This document shows positions 1 to 8,031 of a stretch of 64,000 bases of DNA, piece by piece. Within the stretch, counting starts at the first letter, position 1, and each line of letters starts with the position of its first letter. The notes under the pieces were generated by a model that saw only the letters and a program-made list of their open reading frames with translations, had not been told where the DNA came from and searched no databases. The translations under genes were made by a program, and so were the position numbers. The DNA comes from an uncultured Prevotella sp. Its GTDB lineage: Bacteria; Bacteroidota; Bacteroidia; Bacteroidales; Bacteroidaceae. The stretch spans positions 1 to 64,000 of the forward strand of contig CAJJWN010000004.1 of assembly GCA_905196835.1 (NCBI GenBank). The letters are read 5' to 3'.

Positions 1-3000
1 TGTCGTAGCCCATCGAGAGCGTGTAGCTTGCCGTCTTGCTGTCCGCGCCCGTGTATGTGCCGGTGGCGCTTGACAGGCGGTACAGCGCGTCGTAGGTGTA
101 GGCGTGGCTCATCTGCCCGCCGGCCTTGCCGCTCTGTGGCAGGGCTGCGCCGTTTGTAACTCCAAGCACGTTGCTCACGGCGTCGTAGGCGTAGGCGTTG
201 TCCATGATGGTATTGCCTCCGGCATTCACTTTCAGGCCCTGCAGCCTGCGCCGCTGCGGCTCGTAGGTGTAGAACGTCTCCGCGCCGTTGCAGTATTTCA
301 TGTACGTGCGCTGGCCGAACTTGTCGTAGCCTATGCGGTTCACGTAGTCGTAGCCGTATGACTTGTAGCCGTGGACGTTGGTCAGCTGGCCGCCGAGGTC
401 GTAGGTGTAGGTAATCTTCTCCTCGTCGGGGTATATCATCTCCAGCAGGCGGTTGTGGCTGTCGTAAGTCCACTGCGTCACGTAGGTGGCTATCGCCTGG
501 TTGGGCACAATCAGCGTGCGGCGCGTCTTCGTCACCTCGCCCATCTTGCCGTAGAAGTATTCTATGGCGCCCGTGCCGTCTTCGCGTAGCATCAGCCTGC
601 CGATGCGGTTCTGAGAGGCGTTGCGCCCGCCGTAGTAGTACCTTACGTTGTTCTCCGGGTGGTCGGGGTAGTTGACGCCCGTCAGGCGGTGGTAGTCATA
701 GTCGTAGGTGACGGCTTTGCCTTCCCCTGCGAGGTTGGCCGTCTGCTTGCTTGTCACGTTGCCAAGCGCGTCGTAGGTGAACGTGGTCTTGCCGCTGGCC
801 GGATGAGCCACCTCCGTGCGGCGGTCGCCCATGTCATACGTTGAGGTTGTCACGTTGCCTTCCGTGTCGGTGACGCGCACGAGGCGCTGGATGCCGTCGT
901 ACTCGAACGTCGTGGTGATTGTCCCGTCAGGACCGCTTAGCTGCTCGGTCTTCAGCGTCTTGCCGCTGCCGCTGGTGTAGGTGGCCTGGCGGTTGCCGAG
1001 GGCGTCGGTCACCGTGGCCACGAGGGCGCGGACGCCGCTGTCGGTGCCGTATTCCATCTTGGTCTCCGAGTTGTCGGGCAGGGTCACGCCCGTGGCGCGG
1101 TCGAGCACGTCATACACGGTTACCGTGGGCGAAACGTTGTCGAACGACTTGTTGAACGTGGTCTTGGAGCCCAACGCCTCCGTGGTGGGATAATAGGCTT
1201 TGGCTACGCGGCCGAAGGCGTCGTACACGTTCCTGCCGCTTACTATCATCACGTTCTCCGCCTCCGACGCGCTCCCGTCCTGCACGTCCGTCACGGCGCC
1301 GTCCTTCTTCACCTGCACGGGCCGACCGAAGCCGTCGACGAATGTCACGGTCTCGATGTCGTCGCCGGGGTGCTGGATGTCGTAGTGCCTTGTCACGGCG
1401 TATGCCGGGGCGGTGACGCCGCTCTCATTGGACGTGGCTTTCGGCTGGTACTCGAAGGCTATGGCGTATGACACGCCCGTGGCCAGTTCGTTCGGCCCGC
1501 GGACAGCTGTCACGCGGCCGAGGTTGTCGATGTCGGTCTCGTAGTAGAAGTTGTTTAGGTCGCGACGCTCCAGGGCGATGCCGTAGCGGTAGTCGAAGTT
1601 GGCCGCCTCGCTGCGGTAGCCGAAGGCGTCGGTCACCTGCTCAACGTACATGTTCATTTCCGGCTCGTAGCGGTACTTATACCACATCCGCTGTCCATTG
1701 GCGTTCTCCGGCAGGGTCTTCTGCGTGATGTTGCCGTAGGCGTCGTACTTGTAGTCGGTCACTGCCGTGCCGCCGCCCAGCTGCTGCGTGAGCTGCGTCA
1801 GGTGGTCGGGATAATTGGTGTCGTATGTGGCGGACACGTTGTGGTAGACGGTGCCGTCACCGCCGGTTACGGTCACGTTGGTCGGCAGGCCGAGAATGTT
1901 CTTGGCGCTGTTCGACGTGTACTGTATGGCCGTCTGGTAGTCGAAAGCTCCGCTTCCGTCCTCGCCGAGCGTGCCCTTGTCGCTGTACTTGTACGACTTC
2001 AGTTCGCCGTGGTAGCCGGTGAGATAATATTCGTTCCATGCCTCCGAGGTTACCATGCCGTCGGCCGCACCTTCATATTGGAGGTTTGCCGTATAGCGCA
2101 ACGGTACGAACGCAGACGCACGGTCGCTGCACAGTTCAGGCTGTGCCGTGAAGGTGTAGTCGTCGCCGTCGGCCGTCAGGAAATAGCCGTCGTACTCGTT
2201 CCTTGTCTCGGTGTACTTGTTGCCTTCGCCGTCCTGCACGGATGCGCCGGTGAGGTTGCCCTGCACATAGTAGTTGGCAACATCGTATTCCTCGACCGAC
2301 TGGCGGTAGACCGCATTGTTGCTTTCGGTGTCGAGGTTCTTGGTGACAACCTCGCCGAAGCCGAGGAACTCGCGCTCGTGGCGGTCGCGCTTTCCGTCGC
2401 TGTACTCGAAGGCCGTCGTCATGACAGGGCCGTCGTCGTGTATTCCGTCATCAACGGTAAGGCGCGACATCACCCACTTGCCGCCCGGAAGCCCGTAAGT
2501 CGGGGCGGTGTGTTCGTAGTCGAGAGTGAACGTGCCGCCGAGGGAGTTGGTGACGGACTTCAGCATATTCGTCCTGCCGATTGCAGAGCGCGTCACTTTC
2601 AGCTCGTTCTCCTTGTCGGACTCCACTATGTCGAGGAAGCCGTCGCCGTCAACGTCCTGTAGTGCGTATTTCGGACGGTTTATGCTATGGCCGGTGGAAG
2701 TGCCGGGGTTGGTGGAAATCTTGATGCTCACGACAGGGATGTTTATCGTGACAGTAAACGCGGCGTTTACGGATTCGGAAGTGGAGGCAGACTCGCTCAA
2801 CGCCGTCGCGCCGTTCCATGCCGTCTGCTCGCCGAAGCCGTTGCCAGTGTTCAAGGCTGCCATGACGTTTCCGTCGGCTGTCCACACCTTGTCTGGCAGT
2901 CCGTCGCCGTTGACGTCCATGAGGTTGAACTCTTCCTCGCTCTCGGATGTCACGATGCCGACACCTGCGGATACACTGCCTGAAGCGATGTCAACACCAA

Positions 3001-6000
3001 GTCCGCCGCTGTAAGACAAGCTCTTTCCTCCCTGTATTCTGGTCAAGTCCCAATCTACAGGGTCGGAGAACGAGTATCCGTAATTCAAGCGAACTTTCTT
3101 GTCGGACAGGACTTTGTCCGGCAGCCCGTCACCGTTGATGTCGATAAACGCTTCCACGGCCTCGTCCGTATTCTTCGGGGCACTGCCGGAAATGGAAAAA
3201 TTGGCCAGCCATGATGTCATCTGCATATCCAAAGCCTTTTCTCCGTGTTTTATGGTATTGACGATATTGGATACCGAGGCGACGGGATTGCCTCCGTATC
3301 CCCATGATTCTGACTCGTTGTCAGTAGTCGTGTTCCCGATACCGCCAAGTTTCTCTCCGCTGAGTCCGCCCAGGGTGTTGGTGTATTGGATTGTGCCTCC
3401 GGCCACGATGTCGGGATAGCCATCACCGTTCATGTCCATCATCGTGACTTCCGTGGTGGCGTTTCCGTCGGCGTCGTTATATGTTATGCCCATGGCTCCA
3501 CCTTGGGCGACATTGCTCTTGTTTGAGGCCACCTGCGTTACGGCCGCCGCACCGGTGCCTTGCAGACAGTCTCCCGAAAGGCCGGCAATCTCCACGTCGT
3601 TGTCAAGCGGGTTTGTTACAATCACGTCCTGGTCGCCAAGGCGCGCCGTACCGGCCTCATACGCCGTAAGGTATATATCCTGACGCTGGCCGACCCAGCG
3701 GTCGAGAGTGTTCTGGTCTGTGCCTATGGGAGTGAACGCCATCGTCATCGGGTCGATTTTTACGTCCTCGCTTTCCGGGAGTTTCAGCAGCGACTCGTCT
3801 ATCGGCTTGCCGCAGCGCCCTTCTGACGCGTTGTAGACGAAGCCGCCCCAGCCGCGATACATCATGCCGAAGCCCTCGTTCGCATTTTCTGCGAAGAATC
3901 CGGCTTCAATGCTGTCGGTATCAAGTCCTTTTTGTAAGCGGACACGGGATAAGGCGAGTGTTCCTTCCTCAATGTTTCCGGAATAGCTGAACTCGAACCA
4001 CACCTTGTCGGCGCCAATCTTTCCGAGTGTCAACGTATCGCTGTCAACAACACCGTCCGTGACAGTCAAAGTCTTCTTACCCCAAAGCCTGTCAACGGAC
4101 TTAACCGTCAACGTCACTTCTCCGTTGAACGTGGAGGACAGTGCCAGACGCGGGATTACCGCAAGTGCCGTATCCGTCGCGGCCAATGTATATGACGCGC
4201 CCTCATGCAGCATCTTTGCAAACGTCGCGTAGTGGACCGGCACGGCGACTGTCCGCTCCACACCGGCTGTATCAGTGTATGTGATTGAAGGATTCCACTT
4301 CACGTCCGCCCAGTCTACATTTGAAGTGGACGTGACCTCGAAGCTGAAGTTCGTCAGCTTGTCCGCATTGTCAATACTTGCCTCGATGTCGGTGTCTTCC
4401 GCCGTCTCGTCAGGCGCGAACGTCTTGCTGTAAACCTCTTTCTCCACGTAACCTGGGTTGTCGTTGCCGTCCGCATCCTTCGGGTCGTTCGAACCAATGA
4501 CGCGCAGCGTCACCTCGTCTGTCGTGGCCGGTTTCGTGAACTTGCCGCTTACCGTCAACGCCGCTGCGCCGTCAACCTGCATCATGGTGATTGCGTCGTA
4601 TATGGCACCTTCTTCAGGCTTGTAAACGGTGGTGGAATAACCGTTCGGCAATGTCTCCGACGTACCGGAATAAGTTACCGTAGGAGACCACTCCACATTG
4701 TCGAATGAGCCGTTGGCGGTCTCTTCCGTGCCGGACTGCACGCGGAAATAGATACGGTCGCCGGCCTGTACGGGGATGCCGGATGCGGACGCCTCGTATG
4801 CCGTGCCGTCACCCTTGGCTATTTCCTTGCTCCAGTATTCGGTGCCGCCCTTTTGTACGGCCACGCGCACTCCGTCGGCCTTAGCGTACTCGTCGGCGTC
4901 ATAGTCGCCTTCCGGCGCTACAAGCCGCACCGTTCCGGACACGCTTACCGTACCCGACTTCGGGGCCTGCCATACGCGCACGATGTCCTGCATCGGAGAC
5001 GCGGCGATGGCCTCTTCCTGCTCCTCCGGGCTTATGGTTATCACCGAAGCGTCAATCTTGCCGCTATATATGATGGGGCTTGGAGTGTCGGCGCTGCTCT
5101 CCGTGAACGTCGGCACGGCGTTGCCGTCGCCGTCGAACTCTATGTGGTTGAAGTACACCTTGCCGTAGGAAACGAGGTCGATGAGCCCGTCGCCGTTGAT
5201 GTCGCTGAAATATTCCGTTGTCTGTGTCTTCGTCTTGACAACATCCCCTCCGGCCATTGCCGTAAACGCCATCCAGCCTACGGTAGCCTTCGCACCGCCC
5301 GTATTTGTGGAGCTTTTGACTGTCGAGAAACTGCTTATTCCGGACACCTTTATAGCTTCGCCGTATGTTATCCCGTCATCGGCGGTTCCACGCAGCTGCG
5401 GCCTGTAATACAGCGCGCCGCCTTTGCGGAACACCTTGTCCGGCAGTCCGTCGCCGTTGATGTCCACGAATGCGGACAGACCCTTGCTGTTGTCGGTGGA
5501 ATGGCCGTATGAGCCTCCGGCTGTGTTGCCCTTCCAAGGGCTTGTGTCAACGACACCGACACCGGCATAGAACGACACGCTTGTGGAAGAGCTTGTCGTC
5601 CCTCCCAACGCCGTAGGCCTGTCGCTGAAGCGTCCCGTGCTCTGCAGCGGGTTGATGAACCCGGCGTCAAGGTTGTCATCCTGCAAATTCCATGTCTCGC
5701 TTTCACTGCGGAACGGGCTGTATCCCCCTTCCGCCCGGACGTCGTCGTAGTATGAGAAATCCTGGAACGACACTTCGTTCCCATTGTCGTCATACTGCCT
5801 GACACTTTCCAGCAGGTCTTTCGAGAAAGCGCCGTCCTTGTACGAGAACGTGTAGCTCCTGAGTTCCTGCCCGAGGAATTTCACCGTAACCTTTTCCAAC
5901 AGGCGGCCGGATGAAGTCAGGAAACCATAGCGGGCGTTGTTGGATTTCAGCCGTTTTGCCCTGCTCCCCTCGAACGTGACAACGGTGTGCGGCTCCTGCC

Positions 6001-8011
6001 CTGCATTGCCGGCGCGCACATCCTTGAGATACACCGCCTTGGCCTTCAGGCCGCCCCGCACATCCTCGTCGGCCGTCTCGTACACGTACTCGATGTAGTC
6101 GCCGTGCGTCTCCTCCACGCGTGCGAGCTTCCATTCGGAAATGACCTCGCGCTGCGTGCCGTCAACACCCGTCACCGTACCTTTCAGGATGGCGCCTTCA
6201 CCGCCGTAGGTGTACTTCACGCCCTGCCTGTCTGTGACTTCCCAGTAATAGTCCGACGGGGAGCTACCCTTGCGTACTATGCGGCTGAAGTCTCCTCCCT
6301 GGCGTGTGTAGAACTGCCGGTCGGCCTTGCGTTCCATTTTCTCTCCCCTGTGGGCGACTCCCATGCTGCCGTCGTCTCCGGCGGTTGAAAGCATGGAGCC
6401 TGACAGCAGGTATGTCTCGGTCTCGTCCTCAAGGCTGTACCTCGGCACGCCCCATCGGGTGTCCACCGTTATCGACGGGACGGGGACGTTCCATCCCTCA
6501 CCGAGCCATCCACTTCCGCCCTCGCTGCTGTACTGCAGGCCGAGAGATGGCGCCATGCCGTTGCGGGCCGGCGGCATCTCGAACTGGTACTGGAGGCTGG
6601 CCGTCCCGCGGTTGTTCGCCGCGGGCGGTGCTATCATGTTGATTTTCGCCGTAGGGTCGGCGGCCTTGATGTCGTTCATCATCGTCGGGGCGAAGCCTTC
6701 CGTCTCGGGGGACTCAGGTGCCTGGATGACGCCGTTTATCATGTCCGTGAAGTGCGTGGTCCTTGACACCACGCAGGCGGATTCCTTGTCCACCGCGACA
6801 CGCTCAAGAGCCACCCAGTGCCTCGTCTCGTTGTCGAAATAGTAAGTGCGTATGTCGTCCTCCGTGTAACCGCTCGGTATCCTCGTGCGGTCGTACTTCA
6901 GTTTCACTGTCGCGCCCTCGCCCGTGAAATGCTCGCCGTGCGGAAGGAAGCGGTAGCCTTCGCCCTCGGCGGTGACGTTGGTCATCCCGAAGTCAAGAGC
7001 CGGGACGTCCATGTCACGCAGGGCGTTGACGGACAGTCTCTTTTCCTTAATGAGCGTTTTCCCGTCCACGACAAGCCTTGCGCCGCCGGAGCTGATACTG
7101 TCAGTGGCGCCCTTGACGAACCTTTTGGCGGACGGTTTTGTTGCCACAGATGCTGCGAACACCCGGCTGAAATCGGCCTTTTCCATCGGCGTGACGGCGA
7201 ACCGTCCTGAAACGGCCTTGCCGTCGCTTCCGACTGCCGTTATGGTGAGGCCGGTCCCATCAACGGGTATGACGCCCTCGAACTCTCCGCCGTTGGCGTT
7301 CAGCGGAGTGCCGCCCGCGCGTACTTCCTCCGCGCCGTTGCGGACGAAACCGTGGACGTATGCCTTGCCTCCGTACGAGACAGCGGCCTGCGACAGGGTT
7401 ATCGCGCCGGCCCCGCCGGCTGATGTCTCTATGCGCAGGTTGCGGACTGAATACGCCGGGGATCCTTCAGTGGCTGTGAACATTATCCTGTTAGCCCCGG
7501 CGTTGAGCCATGACGGGTCTATTTCCTCCCTTACGGAAGTCCATCCGTCCGTCTTGACGGAGAAATACCCGCCCGTGGCCGGACGGTCGTTCAGGCTTTT
7601 GCTGACGCCTTCGGACGAGCTTATCCCGTAAAGGTCGTAAACCAACCAAGCCCGGCAGTTTTCCGGAATGTCATTTCCGAGGACCACCTCGAAGAGGTTG
7701 TCTTCCGGATTGTCCGACGTCCTGCCGTCGTGGACACCTATGTGTCCGAGCGGAAGTGTCGACGCGTATGACATTGCCGAAGGCTTGGGAGTGTCCGTGG
7801 CCGCGGTACTGGAAACTGCGGTGACGGCTGCTTCTTGCACCGTTGTCTCCGCCGAAGCCGCTGCTCCTGCCTGGCGGCCATGCGCACCTGATTCCGCAAA
7901 CGCGGCTTTCGGCGTGCTTTCCGACGGGCCGCCCTGAAAACTCTGCGAGGCGGCGAAACCTGCGGCGGCAAGGACCAATACCGTCGCGGTTATTATATGT
8001 ATCCGTTTCAT
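1..8011 (-). CDS. Giant secreted SpvB / FG-GAP / Rhs-repeat protein, 3' end beyond the window
   Basis: The ATG at 8011 opens a hydrophobic signal sequence (MKRIHIITATVLVLAAAGFA). The frame is still open at base 1, so at least 2670 residues are present and the C-terminus is missing. I checked frame consistency at several points, not at every codon. Around residues 440-640 there is an SpvB/TcB-type segment (SLGLQYSSEGGSGWLG). FG-GAP/VCBS motifs such as DINGDGLPDKVF follow near bases 5465, 3140, 2920 and 2650, with Ig-like stretches between them. From about base 1900 to the edge the sequence is YD/Rhs repeats (YDALYRLSSATG). In known Tc/Rhs proteins such repeats form a shell around a variable C-terminal toxin; whether a toxin is present here cannot be seen. 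The gene starts 20 bases after the stop of the T9SS protein gene, so the two are probably one operon. Confidence 0.9.
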   Translation of the reverse strand, partial: MKRIHIITATVLVLAAAGFAASQSFQGGPSESTPKAAFAESGAHGRQAGAAASAETTVQEAAVTAVSSTAATDTPKPSAMSYASTLPLGHIGVHDGRTSDNPEDNLFEVVLGNDIPENCRAWLVYDLYGISSSEGVSKSLNDRPATGGYFSVKTDGWTSVREEIDPSWLNAGANRIMFTATEGSPAYSVRNLRIETSAGGAGAITLSQAAVSYGGKAYVHGFVRNGAEEVRAGGTPLNANGGEFEGVIPVDGTGLTITAVGSDGKAVSGRFAVTPMEKADFSRVFAASVATKPSAKRFVKGATDSISSGGARLVVDGKTLIKEKRLSVNALRDMDVPALDFGMTNVTAEGEGYRFLPHGEHFTGEGATVKLKYDRTRIPSGYTEDDIRTYYFDNETRHWVALERVAVDKESACVVSRTTHFTDMINGVIQAPESPETEGFAPTMMNDIKAADPTAKINMIAPPAANNRGTASLQYQFEMPPARNGMAPSLGLQYSSEGGSGWLGEGWNVPVPSITVDTRWGVPRYSLEDETETYLLSGSMLSTAGDDGSMGVAHRGEKMERKADRQFYTRQGGDFSRIVRKGSSPSDYYWEVTDRQGVKYTYGGEGAILKGTVTGVDGTQREVISEWKLARVEETHGDYIEYVYETADEDVRGGLKAKAVYLKDVRAGNAGQEPHTVVTFEGSRAKRLKSNNARYGFLTSSGRLLEKVTVKFLGQELRSYTFSYKDGAFSKDLLESVRQYDDNGNEVSFQDFSYYDDVRAEGGYSPFRSESETWNLQDDNLDAGFINPLQSTGRFSDRPTALGGTTSSSTSVSFYAGVGVVDTSPWKGNTAGGSYGHSTDNSKGLSAFVDINGDGLPDKVFRKGGALYYRPQLRGTADDGITYGEAIKVSGISSFSTVKSSTNTGGAKATVGWMAFTAMAGGDVVKTKTQTTEYFSDINGDGLIDLVSYGKVYFNHIEFDGDGNAVPTFTESSADTPSPIIYSGKIDASVITISPEEQEEAIAASPMQDIVRVWQAPKSGTVSVSGTVRLVAPEGDYDADEYAKADGVRVAVQKGGTEYWSKEIAKGDGTAYEASASGIPVQAGDRIYFRVQSGTEETANGSFDNVEWSPTVTYSGTSETLPNGYSTTVYKPEEGAIYDAITMMQVDGAAALTVSGKFTKPATTDEVTLRVIGSNDPKDADGNDNPGYVEKEVYSKTFAPDETAEDTDIEASIDNADKLTNFSFEVTSTSNVDWADVKWNPSITYTDTAGVERTVAVPVHYATFAKMLHEGASYTLAATDTALAVIPRLALSSTFNGEVTLTVKSVDRLWGKKTLTVTDGVVDSDTLTLGKIGADKVWFEFSYSGNIEEGTLALSRVRLQKGLDTDSIEAGFFAENANEGFGMMYRGWGGFVYNASEGRCGKPIDESLLKLPESEDVKIDPMTMAFTPIGTDQNTLDRWVGQRQDIYLTAYEAGTARLGDQDVIVTNPLDNDVEIAGLSGDCLQGTGAAAVTQVASNKSNVAQGGAMGITYNDADGNATTEVTMMDMNGDGYPDIVAGGTIQYTNTLGGLSGEKLGGIGNTTTDNESESWGYGGNPVASVSNIVNTIKHGEKALDMQMTSWLANFSISGSAPKNTDEAVEAFIDINGDGLPDKVLSDKKVRLNYGYSFSDPVDWDLTRIQGGKSLSYSGGLGVDIASGSVSAGVGIVTSESEEEFNLMDVNGDGLPDKVWTADGNVMAALNTGNGFGEQTAWNGATALSESASTSESVNAAFTVTINIPVVSIKISTNPGTSTGHSINRPKYALQDVDGDGFLDIVESDKENELKVTRSAIGRTNMLKSVTNSLGGTFTLDYEHTAPTYGLPGGKWVMSRLTVDDGIHDDGPVMTTAFEYSDGKRDRHEREFLGFGEVVTKNLDTESNNAVYRQSVEEYDVANYYVQGNLTGASVQDGEGNKYTETRNEYDGYFLTADGDDYTFTAQPELCSDRASAFVPLRYTANLQYEGAADGMVTSEAWNEYYLTGYHGELKSYKYSDKGTLGEDGSGAFDYQTAIQYTSNSAKNILGLPTNVTVTGGDGTVYHNVSATYDTNYPDHLTQLTQQLGGGTAVTDYKYDAYGNITQKTLPENANGQRMWYKYRYEPEMNMYVEQVTDAFGYRSEAANFDYRYGIALERRDLNNFYYETDIDNLGRVTAVRGPNELATGVSYAIAFEYQPKATSNESGVTAPAYAVTRHYDIQHPGDDIETVTFVDGFGRPVQVKKDGAVTDVQDGSASEAENVMIVSGRNVYDAFGRVAKAYYPTTEALGSKTTFNKSFDNVSPTVTVYDVLDRATGVTLPDNSETKMEYGTDSGVRALVATVTDALGNRQATYTSGSGKTLKTEQLSGPDGTITTTFEYDGIQRLVRVTDTEGNVTTSTYDMGDRRTEVAHPASGKTTFTYDALGNVTSKQTANLAGEGKAVTYDYDYHRLTGVNYPDHPENNVRYYYGGRNASQNRIGRLMLREDGTGAIEYFYGKMGEVTKTRRTLIVPNQAIATYVTQWTYDSHNRLLEMIYPDEEKITYTYDLGGQLTNVHGYKSYGYDYVNRIGYDKFGQRTYMKYCNGAETFYTYEPQRRRLQGLKVNAGGNTIMDNAYAYDAVSNVLGVTNGAALPQSGKAGGQMSHAYTYDALYRLSSATGTYTGADSKTASYTLSMGYD

Positions 8012-8031
8012 CGTTTCTTGTTTTTTAGGTT

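Noticed and set aside
1802..2662. Long plus-strand open frame of 286 codons
   Set aside because: It lies opposite the Rhs/FG-GAP gene, whose frame has clear motifs here; the plus-strand translation is low-complexity Val/Ala/Arg.
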